A DNA stretch of 64,000 nt from Helochares maculicollis (GCA_033557835.1 JAWQRO010000019.1:17213-81212), one strand, 5' to 3'. Positions 49,162 through 62,418 are shown, numbered from the stretch's first letter. Translations and numbers: made by a program. The notes: generated by a model from the letters alone, not told the origin.

Positions 49162-49447
49162 TTATACAGGGTGTTGCAGAATTAATTTCCAAAACTTAAC
49201 CCACATGTTAAGAACGTCAATATTACCACGACCTGGTATTTTCTAAGTATAAACAAAAATGTTGAAAATTCTGCTAATTTGGGACTCGTGACATAATTGA
49301 AATCATGCCGTTAGATCATGCTGGGTTAAAGAATATTATGTAGACACAACAGCACCGTTATTGCTACGAAAATATCGGCATCATAATCAAACACGTCGTT
49401 AGATTTTTCAAAACCTCGAGGTAAAAGTTTTTCATAAACGCAAAACC
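49162..49447 (-). repeat. Dispersed repeat A, copy 2
   Basis: Matches 5930-6115 in inverted orientation. It begins TACAGGGTGTTGCAGAATTA and contains TTAACCCACATGTTAAGAACG, ACCACGACCTGGTATTTT and AAACACGTCGTTAGATTTTT-like blocks. It has about 80 bp (near 49300-49380) that copy 1 lacks, so it is the more complete copy. Confidence 0.8.
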
Positions 49448-52400
49448 GTCCTTAGAAAGTGAATAAAAGAACATAATCAATCTTTAAAGTGAAATTTTAT
49501 TGAGGCGCATTGCAAAAGACAGCGCGTGATCTTGCGAGAATTTAACTTTTTGTTACCATCTTCCGCCGCAAGAAAGGTGATTATAATCACGATATATCGT
49601 GCATCGGAAACTAATTCATATTTGTAAAGTGAAAATTAGTCAGTACAAAATTGCAATAATACGTCTTAGTCAATAACATGTGGCATTTTTTTACCTTTTT
49701 AGTTTTAAACCTAAAACGACTTAAATTCAACGCACAAGAATAAATCGGTGACCCGGCTTAGCAAAAAACGACAGGAGGAGCAAATGATCTTCAAGGAGCC
49801 GGGAACGTAAATAACTTCAAATAAACTATAATAATTATACGAAGAATGCAAAAATTGTTATATATCCAATTAAGTAAATTGTAAAATAGTTATAAATTGA
49901 ATATCTTATTAGCTGGAGTTGAATTTAACATATCGAATCAAATAAATACGCTAGTAAACAAATAGAGGTTCTTTTGCCTCTGTTATTGCGCTCGTTTTTT
50001 TGTAGATTTTAGAATAGCCTAGTATGCGCTTCCATTTACATGACTTAAGGCATTATAAAAAGAACGTTTCTTTCTTATTTCGTATTTAATAGGTGCAGGT
50101 GATTTACATGTTAGCAAAAACTTACTTCTTTGAATAAAGCTTATACTTTTCTAGTTTAGCGAACTTGCATAATCGTAAAGAATGAATAAAATACATCGAA
50201 ATGAAAAAATTAGTAGTAGTACACGTGCGCCTTGTCTTTACTCTTCGGTTGAAATTTAATAGACTTTTTCTCTTGTCGCTTTTCAACGAGATTTTTTATT
50301 ATTATTTCGTCTGTTCGAGTCCAGCTGCATTAAGGTTAGACAAGAAGGGAATTCTTTGAAATAGCAATAAAATTCGTCTGTCTTTGACCAACGACATTAT
50401 AGAGAATTCTGGCAGTGCTTCTTAACATGTACAAGTAATTAATATCTCCATTACGAATTATGCCCCAAAGTGCAAACAAAAAACCTATCACTTATTATTT
50501 CTATATCTACCACCCTTTTAAATTTTGTAACTTAATTCTGAAACAGGCTGTATATAACAAACTAAGTATAAATAAAATAAAAGAAGAACACTAGTAACAC
50601 TATAAGAAGAATTAAATATATATCTCTCAAAAAAATCTATCAAGAATGGAAGAGGCTTCGCTCAGCAACAAAATGATACGATGACGAAGGAGAACGTTTA
50701 AAAATTGATTGCAAAACATAAAAACTTCCTGGAAAGTTATCTGCTTAAAATTATTGAAGTTTTAAACATGTTCAGTTCTCAAAGCAACAAAAAATTCTGC
50801 GAAGGCTGAGCGGGCGCATACCAAGTAAGCGAAGTTAAAGTTTTGTTTAATGGCTTCTTCACTATCTATTTAAGATAATAGCAGTATTGTATTATGCAAA
50901 AACGCATACGTTTTATGAAAATATAGACTCCTCCCCCACTAAAAAATATCACTGGTTTTCCAGACTGTCCGGCAACAAATTTTAATGGTTGAGTGTTGGA
51001 TTTACTAGTTAGATCTTTTAAGTGAACAATTTACTTAAAAAATCTAGAGTTATCCAATCTATGACTTATTTAACATGAAACATACAAAATTAAACAAACA
51101 GCACTTGATAGTACTTGATATAGTTTTAAAATTAGGGTGGTTGGCAAGGGGTTTCAGAAAAATTCACCAGTCAGCTCAGTCGAATTGAGCGCTATCGCTT
51201 TTATATACATAGAAACAGCATATTAAAAATGGCCAAGAGGCATATAGACGCCTTCAGAACGTCAAAATTTTGCGATCGCACTTTTTACGATCACAATACC
51301 TTTCCTTTTTTTGTATATATGGGGCTGTAAATAGTTCTACACCCTGGTTAAAGCGATAATTTAATGATTCTTAAGTTCTGTGCGAAACAAAAATAATAAA
51401 TCTATTTAAGCGACTAAACTGTTTGACAAATTTTGACAAACAAAGTGAACAAGCACTGTCGACGGTGTTACTTGCCCCCAAAAAATACAAATTTGCGGTT
51501 TTGCTATAATGCATCAAAATCATATTTACAATCCAGCCCAAAATTATTTTAATATTGTTACATTTTATACATATACACACAGCAAGCCGAAAAGCCCTCA
51601 AAATCAATTTTCGGGCGCTCAAAATGCGAAGAGTCTTCAAAATCTCAAAGTCGAATTGATTATCGCAATGTTTGTAGTATAGAGAAATAAATAAGTATCC
51701 TACACATTTTGGAAAATCTCAAGGGCTCGCAAAAAATTCTTTTAATCTAAAATAAAATGTGTCAACAATGAACTTGATTCTACAATTAATCTTCCTAATT
51801 TTAGAGGAATTTTAATTGCCTATAGCGTCATAGAAGTGACCTACTCAATGTTGTTTGAACGCATCTTTCTAGAATTAAATTGGTAGGTTGTTATTATTGC
51901 TAGTTAAAATTAATGTCAGCCCAAAGCCCTACATGAAGCTACCATTGACTAAGTAACAAACGTATGAAAAGATCAGCAGTGAGTACCAACATAGTACCGA
52001 CCTTTCAATGTCTACCTTTGGAATTGTGCCAAATCAGAAACGCTAACAAAAAGCGATTCGGAGTATCTGGACCAGTATGACCATATATTACTCAACGAGT
52101 CCGTAACGTATATACGTGCTACACTACTTAAGCCGATTTACTTAAAGCAAACACTAAATACTTACTTTTTAATTTAATTTCATATACTTAAACGAACAAA
52201 TCAAATTGTTAAAACCAGAAAAGAAATTGCTCACTAGCTTTTAATTTAAGTTGAGAAGCACCAAAACATAAATTTATTGCACAATTAAATAATATATTCA
52301 GAGGAACAACTAGACAAGTGGATACAAACCATATGAGGTACTTCCTGTAATTTGGCGTTAAATTTTATCACTGGTTTCACTAATGTGCTAATGGTGTTCG

Positions 52401-55400
52401 ACTTTAAATGGAGCCAATATTGCAAGCCTGATTAAACACATTAAATTACCCCGTGCCGATGGCTCACCTAATGACGCACAACAATGCACTTGATCGTTAA
52501 TGAGCTGAGCTTTAAACTGCATTATCGGCATTTAGGACTCTTAGGTACCTTCAGACATTTCGGAGCTACCTTTCACTTTTGCAATATGTATCTCTTTTCC
52601 CATTATGTAAGTTCTATTACACATTTTTTCTATGACTGCAGAAAAAACCTCAGGCCATTATTACAATATTTGGATCACTAGGCGAGCACAATTACGAATA
52701 TTAATTAGTTGTAGAGTCGAAAATATCAAGTAAAAACTGGATTGTTTCGGAATTTCACGTAGTCGCCCATTTAAAAATAAATTAACGAAATTAGCAAGAA
52801 CTATCTGATTAATGACAATAATGTATCTCTAAAATATAAATACCATTGTTAATGCTATTGTCTTATATTACGTTGAGTATTGCAGTGGTAAATACGTATC
52901 TTCTTGATTTGACGATTTAAATTAAAAATAATAAAATAGAGCATTGATAAAATTTAGGCACATACGGAAATGCATAATCAATACTGCCACGTCTACAGCC
53001 AATTTCAAAACTATTGTGACCTACGAAAGATAAGGTTTGATGTTCTTGACGTTTATAATATTTATAGTTGGTGTGATTAAAACGCAACATCTTTAAGTAG
53101 GAATTGAAAATTCTCACGATAAATGAGATTCGCGTGTAAAATACACACGAACTAAACGCCTATGAAATAGTGCTAACTTAGAGGAATTAGGTAGTCCTCC
53201 TTGGGTAATCGCATATTTAGAAACCCATGCTTAAATAAAGATAATTTTTTGTGTGTTTAAAACTCTTGTATTTACAATTGACGAGTCACATGATGCAAGA
53301 GATAAGAAATGGTACTCACGGGGTTATATAACGCAACTGGAAAAGTCTGAAAAGGCACTACACTGTCTACCTCCGGCAAAAACACTTCCAAATCGCAAGA
53401 AAAATCTATCTCGACTTACGTCGAAATTAGTATTGATACATGCGTTCGCTCTTGTAACTGAATTACTGTTATCTATTTTTCTTTGAGGAGATATAAAAGT
53501 TGACGTGACCCAAACTACACAGCAAAATATTTGTTCTCGTATACAATTTGTGTGACAAAGTTTTGTATTTTAATTTGAAAATCAAAACGAATTTTGCACT
53601 CTCTCCCAGAAACGTTCAGAAAGCAACAGAGAACTGCATGAAGGCCGGAATGAAATTAGAAGGAGGGTGAAGTCTGGTCAGCTAATTTAAAAGAATCCTT
53701 GCAAATGAGATCCTGTTGGAATTAATTTTACTGTCTTATTTCTACTCTTATTTTCAATGTATGTAATTAAAGTCTGCGTTGATTATTTTTTATCTGCAGG
53801 GTCATGGATGGCGGCTGATAAAATTTTTGTCAATTATGTTTTTGTTAAAAATTACTTAATGCAAGATGCCAAGGTTCAATTTAAAATCACATGGTTAAAT
53901 ATGTTATAAAACAATTTACAAAAGGTGAAACAATGAAAATGTTATCGATCAGCTTCAATAGATCATACTTGCCGCAATCTGATAAACTATGCACCATATA
54001 AAATTAAAAGCAATCAGGAGTGTTATCGTGCAACTTACATAAAACAAAGAATCGCGTAAGATAGAGAGAGAACGTTTTAACACATTTACCCAGAACTGCA
54101 TACAACTTTTGTTAAACTGCCTACCCGTACATATTCATGAGATCGTTACTTTCTTTGCATTCGTTATCTAATAAAATGAGTTATAGCTAACTTTTCAATA
54201 TTCATTTATTGGGTGAATGTATACACAATGTAACTATCATTAAATACTATATATCTACTGGTACGAGAATGTTTCACTTTATTACAATAAGATCAGTTTG
54301 AAACTCGTTTTTTTTTTTGGCAAAATTATTATAAAGAGACTTGACTTACATTCTAATTGTAATACTTTATGAAATTAAACACTAAGTTTCTATTCTAAAG
54401 TTGAAATGATTATTTTTGTCTTAAAATTTTATATTTTCGTATAAATAAGAAACATTACCATTGTTTTTATGAAACAGTTGACCTCATGATTTTTATTTTA
54501 GACCAAGAGAACTTAAAATCCTGCTGGACTGGGTTTATGAAAAATGGCGCGTATGAGATGTAAAAATAATTTAGACTTGCATCAGAATCGGAGTTAATTT
54601 GGTTATCCGGAATTAGTAGCTTTAACAAAATTTAAATAAATAATTCGCCATCCCATTGAATAGACCGGTGCAGTGGATTACGGGAATTTATTGTAAAATT
54701 GATTCTGATAACTGAAAGCTTAGTCTGACTCAGGGAGCACCATTTTTCTAATTCTTTTCTAAGCTCAAACTACTGATAAATAGATAAAGTCTAACTTTTT
54801 GTTTCAAATTCCCGAAATATATTTACTTAGAAGTGTTTAATTATATTTACAAGATCACTCAAACTTTTGTTTATTATAGTTTAAAAATAATCATACACTA
54901 TACTATAAATGGTCTTAAGTTTTTAAATGGGAACCATGCAGCTGCATTTAGTGACAAATAGACTAATCACATACTAATTAAACAAAGCATGAATTTGTGA
55001 GGAAGTTTCAGTTTGATCTTTTACATTAATATTGATGATCACACTCCAACTGAATTGTCAAATGTCAGGAACCAAAAGAGGGTCATTTACAGCAGTTGTT
55101 TAGTTTAATAAATTTCAAACATATCTTTCTAAGATAAATAAATCTTAAAATAATAACAGAATGATTATATGTGTGTAAAACATTGAATTGGCATGAAATT
55201 CCTTGAAAGCGTTTTATATATAATAATTAAGCCCTCTGATTGCACTCTGCAACATTTAGTTAATTTCCAAAAACTATTTTATTTTCAGCTAATTAGAATT
55301 ATAGTACATAGTTTGCAACATTCAAACACTTTTGCACTTGGCATCAGACATACATTCCAATTTAGTCATTGTTATTCTTGGGTGGCATCTTCTCTGGCTA

Positions 55401-56877
55401 CACAATTCTCAGCAGATTGGCCAATGTCAAAGAAGTGTTCTATAGCTCTACATAAGACTAGGAAGTAAATTCTTACTAAGAGCCCACTATCATGGGATTT
55501 AGCAATTTACTCGAGACCATGTTGAATTTTAAAGACTACATCCATAAAAAATATCGGAGCAATGCTGCCTTGTAGTAAAGATCTTAGGCCATTCAAGATT
55601 AGAGGAAAATTACCTCGGTAGCAAATTTGTTATCCTTGTAGTAGGCTTTTCTGGCAAAGGACCAGCTAAAAATTACTATAGTACGAAGCCTCGGTATTCG
55701 AAAGGATCTACAGAAACAAGTAAAGTGATGAAAGTTAGAAACCAGGAGGGACTAACATAACGATTAAAAGCTACCACCAATATAAAGCAGAAGAACAGTG
55801 TTCTAACATTTCTGTTCTGGAGAACAAAATGAAAGTATATGCTATGTGAACTATATATAAATATTATCACAGAATTCCAAAAAGTAATGTGGAATGTAAA
55901 GAAGTCACCATAATGATCAAGAGAAAGTAATCATAACAATCAATGTTCTAACTGAAGATATAAAACAAACTTAAAACAACAAGAACTATGTTTGACAAAT
56001 AACAGCAGTGAGCATTTAAAAAATTTTACCAGCTAAAATTGGAGTTATTTTAAATTCCATCAATAGCTTAGAGAACAAAACAAATGATACCAAAAGAGAA
56101 CTAATTCGATACCATCTGGATGAAATATATTAGAATGACATCAAAATACTATCGGAGTAGACTGGATCAAAAATTGAACAATTATCAAATGACTCAAGAA
56201 AGTGAGCCACTAAACATACATACCATATAATGTGCATATTGCTACATATGAAATAATGCATTTGAAAACAAAAAGTAAAAATATATACGACTACTCAGAA
56301 AAGACACTAATGATAAAACTGTATATCTAAAAGTTACCAAGTCACTAAAAATAAAAACCAAAAATGCTACACAACTTCAACCAATACACGAGCTGCATCA
56401 TCTCTATACAAAGGACTTCATAGAGAAAAAAGAAAATAATTAGTCAGCTCTCTAAACTCTACAATACACAAGAGCAGCACATAGACACAATCAAACAATG
56501 ATCTGTGAACCTATAAAATTAATGAAAAAGAAGAAATCTGTTGATTCGAAAGGACTACATCTACATTTGCTATACAATGGCACAGAAAAGTAAGCGTGAC
56601 AGAACACTATCAATTATTCAAAAAGCCACACAATCCCAATAACCTGGAAAGCTTAGATTTTTAATCTGTTTTTTTTTATAAAGTCTTCAGATTTCTTGAA
56701 TTCATAACCTATGAAAGAAGATGCAGTAGTTTTAATTACTTGAAAATGGAGAGGGAGTTGCTTTCCCAATTTAAAACACAAAATCCTATTATAATAAATA
56801 AATATAATTTTTGCTATTACAAGAGGGCAGATTACATCACATTTTTGAACACAACAATAAAACTTCATTACTTTTTA
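49448..56877. other. No gene recognised
   Basis: About 7.4 kb. AT-rich with many short frames. Noted: a possible decayed terminus of repeat A near 50545-50562; a hairpin-prone CCCGGCT/AGCCGGG pair at about 49754-49796; an A-rich strand from 55640 to 56640 with many interrupted lysine- and asparagine-rich frames, which could be an old retroelement but shows no signature I recognise. Confidence 0.4.
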
Positions 56878-58542
56878 TTAGACTTGATTCCCCAACGCAG
56901 CTTTGGCTTCTTTCAAAATCCGTTGTTTCCAGACTTCGTACTCTTCCACACCACCCTCCTCTTTCCCCTCCTTAATACTTGCAGCAGCCTCATTTTCTAA
57001 ATTGGAAATGACCATCATTACAATGCATATTCTCATCAAATTGTCATTAACTCTCTATTGCATGAACGTTTTATATATTATTATGTGAATTGCATTGATT
57101 TTGAAAATAATGTGCCATAAAAGAGCAGCTAAATAATCTTAGCTCTCCAGTGACATTCTATTTAAGGCAAGTGTAAACACTAAAAAATTATTTTGCGCTC
57201 ACTTATGTTATGACTATACTAATGTTTGTTCATCTTAAGGCTACCTCATACATAAGAAAGTTAACAACACAAAACTAATACACATAGTACACACCTTTAT
57301 CCTTAGCAAATTTTTCAAGATAATTATGGAACTCATTTTCGATCTTTCGCTTCTTGCTTTTTACATCTGTTTTTATATCTAATGTTTCAGCGAATTTCTC
57401 GAAATCCACTTCTAGTTTATTAAACTGGCCCGGTTTAAGCCTGCTGATCATCACAAATTGTGCTCTTTGAACTTTAATTTTTTTTAACCTGAAAAAAAAA
57501 ACAATATGCAGTTGTAAATATGCAAATAATTTAACTGCAGTTACAAATATAAATAGTTATGCAAACCATTTCAAATAGGTGCTTACTTGCAAGCCGTAAA
57601 CACGGCTATGGCAGCATATTGTGGATGGTTGTAATCAGCAGTGTTATGTTGCTCTTTATATTTGTTAAAAATTGTTTCTGCAGCTTCTTTAACTAATTTG
57701 CAGCTAAATTGCACACACAGTTCTGCTACAGTCAGTGGCTTATCAAGATTTAAAATTTTCTCGATGTTGTGCAAGCTGTTGCGATAAGCCGATTTTTTCA
57801 AACCTGAGGTTTTTAAAGCCGATTCCTACAAAAATATATATGTTCAGTTTTTTTATTTCAGATAATTTAATGTATTTTAAATACCGCATCAAATCCAACA
57901 CCTAGGTGTGTAGCTGCTAAATCAAGGCATAGAACTGCAATGGCGTTATCATTTAAATTCTTCAAGGAAGGTTTACTGTTATAGGACCTCAAAAATTCTT
58001 CGCCTTTTCTGTAACAAATCAATTGTCATTAATTGGAATTGCAAGAATCATGAATTGATCATTTGCGATGCATTTCATTATAGCTTGATGGCTTTCTGTT
58101 CTTCTTGTATGGTTCAGATAACTGGTAAATTTAGTATGTTTGAAAACTAGGAACAGTTAAAGCGACTTAATATATTTGTCAGCTAATAATAAATGATTTT
58201 CGGATAAGTATTTTGCTAACATGTTTGTATTACATTTAACTGTATCAGTATCGTAATATAAGATGGTGTTGAATTGTTAATACGGTACCATTTCATATTG
58301 CGGTTTTAAGAGGTTGGTTTTAACATGTTGTTAATGTTGATTATTACCTATAAAATATGATTGTCTTAAATTTAACTAATAGTGCATGAAGTATAAAAAA
58401 TGAGCAAGTTAACTAAAACATTTATACTGCTTTGAGATAAGATGGTAAAAAACCAAAATACTTACTTTTGTACTGGAGCCTCGGTAAGCCCTAATTTCTC
58501 AGACACACTTAAAACTGTTTTATGTAGATTTGAAAAAGCCAT
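56878..58542 (-). CDS. Orc6: Origin recognition complex subunit 6
   Basis: Smallest subunit of the complex that marks replication origins and loads the MCM helicase; in flies it also works in septin-dependent cytokinesis. Coding exons on the minus strand: 58542-58466, 58008-57885, 57825-57587, 57488-57295, 56996-56878. Every junction is GT-AG and the phases fit, giving 250 residues (human 252, fly 257). The N-terminal half has two TFIIB-like helical repeats: LCLDLAATHLG (first) and LCVQFSCKLVKEAAE then QYAAIAVFTACK (second), matching the family pattern. A basic linker (KSKKRKIE) follows, then the conserved C-terminal YEVWKQRILKEAKAAL, the helix that contacts ORC3. The gene is head-to-head with cystinosin across 900 bp. 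No defects seen. Confidence 0.93.
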
Positions 58543-59446
58543 GCTTATAAAGATTTGTGCAAAATGTCTCTGCCTACTTATAAAAATAGTAGTTACAGTA
58601 TTTCAACATTCAAATTGATTAAAAATAAAAGTGAGGTTACTTGTTAATAATTCGCGCCTTAAATTTAAGTTTGTTAATGCTCGCAGCAATAGCTTCGCAT
58701 TGGCTAGATCAAATATCATGAAACTAGAGTACTGTACTAATTAGTTATACCAAATGTCTATAGAGAGCAGCAGACCAAGCTACGTAATGTTGGTTGCATA
58801 ATTGCAGTGGTACAAATAATGTCATAAAGAATGGGGTATATTATAAATATGATATAATCTATAAATGGAAACAGCAATTGCTCGCTCATTAGTGATTGAT
58901 GGACGCAAATAATTTCAAAAAAGAAAGTGGCCAAGATGCGAGTAGAGAGTTCCGACTGCGTAACATCAATATCGGAGTGATATTTTCAGTGGTTAATTAA
59001 AATTCAATGCTCGCTGGCTATTCGAACAAAGTGATGTTGTTTTTGGCACATCTCCAAACTGAAAAGCCATGCCGGATCGGAATGTAACGGGAGAGTCGGT
59101 ATAAAGTTTGTCCGCCCGTCGACGATCAAGTGTGATGTCTCTGTAAGGAGTGATACTCCTTCTGCATGTTAATATAGTTCTCAATACACCACTATACAGT
59201 TCAAACAAGTCATGTAGCTCTTTTCTTTCTCCCGGTACTAATTTGCAACACAACCAGACAGATTGCACCTTTATGTAACACATCAACGGCCAGCTGTTGG
59301 CCAACAATCATTAATTTACTGTGTAAAGGTGCTAAGGTTTTTTATGTGTTATGTACATCTTTGATTACAGTGGGTCTTGCTAGCTGCAAAGACAACCCAT
59401 TGTCTCAAAACGGTCAAGCATTGAGCGAGGGTCATGATGTACGTTA
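58543..59446. other. ORC6/cystinosin head-to-head intergenic region
   Basis: About 900 bp that should hold both promoters. The part at 58890-59330 is richer in GC and open for 104 codons on the minus strand (58993-59307), with CKLVPGERKELHDLFELY in it. I do not recognise this protein and the frame has no splice support, so I do not call it a gene. Confidence 0.4.
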
Positions 59447-60637
59447 ATGGAGCATTCACTATCAAGAAAAAGAAAACACAATGACACCAAATGTCCTATT
59501 ATTTCAAAATTATTCCTTGGAGGTCTCTTAATGAACCAAAGTTATTTCTTCTATGACATAATCTTTATCACATTGCTATTTAAAAATGCAGCATCCAATA
59601 TTACGTTTTCAACATACAACGCTAAATTACTGACAAATCAACAAATTGAAGTTCAACTGCAAGTGAATAGCCTGGATTACGATAATGTAATTATCGAGCT
59701 TACAGTAACTCATGATGACTTAATTGAAGTCGACCCAAAAATTATCGAGTTGCACAAAAGTGCAATTCCATACACTATTGATATAAATATAAAAGCCGTA
59801 GCTGCGGGACATTCCGAAATTCTAGCCAACGCCTCAAACCCAAATGTGCCAAGCGATGGCATCCTCTTAAGAGTATTGGTTATGAAAAGCAAGTACTTGG
59901 AAGTTTTTTCCTATTTAGTCGGTTGGCTATATTTCTTATCGTGGTCTATATCATTTTATCCCCAAATTTACACCAATTGGAAACGCAAATGCGTCGTTGG
60001 TTTAAGCTTTGATTTCCTTGCTTTAAACATCATAGGATTTTTATTATACACAGTTTTCAATCTGGGCCTTTACTACATACCCTCCGTAAAAAAATCATAT
60101 GCTCAACGATTTCCAAGAGGAGCCAACCCAGTACAGTTTAACGACATACTTTTCTCAATCCATGGAACGATAGCTTGTTGCATAACGATACTTCAATGTT
60201 ACTATTACGAAAGCCACGACCAATGCGTGTCTATAATTACTAAGATTGTATTGGGAGCAATTGCGACAACAGTTGGAGAAAATTTGTTTTTTGCACTGGT
60301 ACGAGCGTTCATTTGGTTGGACTTCTTGTACTATTGCTCGTACATAAAATTGGCTATAACTTCTGTTAAGTATATTCCCCAAGTTTATTTGAACTACCAG
60401 AGGAAAAGCACCGATGGGTGGAGTGTTGGCAACATATTTCTGGATTTTATTGGGGGAGCCTTCTCTATGCTACAAATGATTTTAAACGCATTTAATTATA
60501 ACGACAAGAATTCTATTATTGGGGATCCCACAAAATTTGGTTTGGGATTAGTGTCTGTTGTGTACGATATTGTATTTTTTGTACAGCATTATTTGTTTTA
60601 TGGGAACTCTGGGTCGAGTTATGAGAAAATACATTAA
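59447..60637 (+). CDS. CTNS: Cystinosin, lysosomal cystine transporter
   Basis: Proton-coupled exporter of cystine from the lysosome. Intronless open frame of 396 codons. A luminal N-terminal domain (about 50-145) has N-glycosylation sites at 51 and 128, then seven predicted membrane helices with the two PQ-loop motifs: YPQIYTNWKRK at 171-181 and IPQVYLNYQRKS at 310-321, the latter followed by FLDFIGG. These are the defining features of the family. The ATG at 59531 (Met29) starts a better signal peptide (MNQSYFFYDIIFITLLF) and gives 368 residues, equal to human length; I consider it the likelier start. The usual GYDQL lysosomal signal is absent; the tail ends SSYEKIH, and YEKI could act as a YxxO sorting signal. 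A noncoding 5' exon is possible. Confidence 0.94.
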   Translation: MEHSLSRKRKHNDTKCPIISKLFLGGLLMNQSYFFYDIIFITLLFKNAASNITFSTYNAKLLTNQQIEVQLQVNSLDYDNVIIELTVTHDDLIEVDPKIIELHKSAIPYTIDINIKAVAAGHSEILANASNPNVPSDGILLRVLVMKSKYLEVFSYLVGWLYFLSWSISFYPQIYTNWKRKCVVGLSFDFLALNIIGFLLYTVFNLGLYYIPSVKKSYAQRFPRGANPVQFNDILFSIHGTIACCITILQCYYYESHDQCVSIITKIVLGAIATTVGENLFFALVRAFIWLDFLYYCSYIKLAITSVKYIPQVYLNYQRKSTDGWSVGNIFLDFIGGAFSMLQMILNAFNYNDKNSIIGDPTKFGLGLVSVVYDIVFFVQHYLFYGNSGSSYEKIH

Positions 60638-60640
60638 TGA

Positions 60641-61662
60641 ACACACACTACAGACTGATATACTGAATGTATATGCGTATCTGCATTAAATTAATTGTTT
60701 AGTAATAAGCACTATTCATTTCATAGTAATGTAAATCTGTAACACATTTTCAGCCAAATCCGATAACTGGTCGTACTACTTAATCCAAGATATTTGCAAT
60801 TTTTAAGTGAAATAATTCTATGTATAGATATGCTGAGCAGGAATTTTGTATATATGTTAAAAATATTGATAATATGTGTATTATATTTTATACAATTTAG
60901 AAAGCACTGCTAATATTTTACACTAAACATATATATCGTAAATGGAGATACTCTAAGAATTTTGAAACCCAGTATCAGATTACTTTATTTACCCAGTCCT
61001 GATATCTTAAAGTAGGAGAAGGAATGCCAGTTTTGGAATCAAAATATTGAATAATCTGTCCCCATCGAGCCTCTGAAACACTATTCTCTCACAAACAAAA
61101 TGCACTCAAAAACAATAAATTTTAGTTAATCACTTATAAAATTTAACAATTGAGTTCAATGAACATCAAGTATTATGATTTAGATCAAAATTAATACTCT
61201 ATTTTGGAAAACAAATAAAAAATGTCGTAATACAAATACGGAATCTGGGTTAATACAAATTATCCTTGATGGCATCTTTTCAGGTTCTTTTTCATTTCAT
61301 GCAAAATAGCAAAATGCGCTCTAATTTTCATCGAAGCTGGTAAGATTATGATGGCTAATTTTTGGATACCCGTTAACTCCAAAAATTAAAAAGTCATAAT
61401 TGGTGCATGTATATTGGTATAGGCAGTGAAATTGATCAAATATATTGAAATCTCAAATTAGGTCATTATAAGATTTCAATTTTTAATCATCTTACATCAA
61501 TTGCTTGTTGAATTTTCGTTATTAGATCGGTGTTAAGATAACGAGCCTTTTATTGGAGTAAGGATTTTTCGTAATGTAGGGTACTTGAGATGACTTTCCG
61601 ATACCTAAATTATGGAATTGAACCTATAAAATATCTAACAAGTTGCCACTTAGAATGCCAAA
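60641..61662. other. Cystinosin to secreted-protein spacer
   Basis: About 1 kb of AT-rich sequence with no supported gene. TATAAAA at 61625-61631 lies 32 bp before the next start codon, too close for an ordinary TATA box with a 5' UTR of normal size. Confidence 0.4.
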
Positions 61663-62399
61663 ATGAATTTATCAACGATTGTCACCTTAGTTTGTTCTAT
61701 TGTTTTAATCACCGCCGATGGGTCGAAGAATGAAACAAAATCCGACAAAATTCTGGAACCTGTTTTGACTAGTAAGTCATTACTAAAACGGTATAAATAT
61801 TTTATTTAATGATTTCTTATTCGGCCCAGATAGTTTTATTTACAAACCTTGGTGTCCAAGCCTATCTGTCCCATCTGATGCAGTCAAATGCGGAAGTAAT
61901 GCAGCTGGCTACCCAACCTACTGTGGTAAAGCCTGGTTTTACTCTAAAGGACGGCACTTGCCAGTTACAATCACCACTTATTACCCGTTCGTTCTTGCCA
62001 GTTTTAACAATGAAAAATTGATCACCACCAGATGTGCTGAGGTATGAAGACATAAGATAATTTCAATATTAGTAATAATCCAACTGAAATCAATAAAAAT
62101 TTCGATGTCTCGTTTGTGGACTAAAGATACTATGCCACGGAAATCCTGTAAATATCAAGTGGTTACCAGTAGTGGAGCAGAACAGTCGTTACTACACTTT
62201 GTGTAAAACAGTTTGGGTTGGGGTTACCCAAGAAGGTTACTCCATGATTTTGGGAAGAGCCGTGATTCAAGGTCAAACTATTATTGGAGGTGTTGTCACC
62301 AGGGAAGAAGAAAACGGAAAGAATGGATTGATCACCATGAATGAATTAGATAGAACTGTAGTCTATAAAGATTACGAAGTAGCTGTTCAATGTCCTTGA
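61663..62399 (+). CDS. Small secreted cysteine-rich protein, DM9-like
   Basis: Three coding exons, 61663-61771, 61830-62041 and 62127-62399, all GT-AG and in frame, encode 197 residues. The N terminus MNLSTIVTLVCSIVLITADG is a clear signal peptide. The mature part has seven cysteines and two similar halves: CGKAWFYSKGRHLPVTI in exon 2 and LGRAVIQGQTIIGGVV in exon 3, the second followed by a YEVAVQC ending. The pattern GRA-x(5)-G-x(3)-G-x-VV then YEV resembles DM9 (DUF3421) repeats found in insect and mollusc secreted proteins, some of which bind mannose. This is tentative. Introns are short (58 and 85 bp). A polyadenylation signal lies just after the stop. Function unknown; probably extracellular. 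Confidence 0.8.
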
Positions 62400-62418
62400 A
62401 TATTTTTTCATACGAATG

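Noticed and set aside
49750..49800. GGTGACCCGGC, resembling sequence after an LTR primer-binding site
   Set aside because: No paired LTR, no polypurine tract and no gag or pol signature nearby.
50310..50326. GTTCGAGTCC, resembling a tRNA B box
   Set aside because: The flanking bases do not form a T-stem and no A box or acceptor stem is present. No tRNA gene was found in the window.
55640..56640. A-rich strand with many interrupted lysine- and asparagine-rich frames, suggestive of a LINE ORF1 or gag
   Set aside because: No zinc knuckle, RT, integrase or other defined motif could be read in any frame; low complexity explains it.
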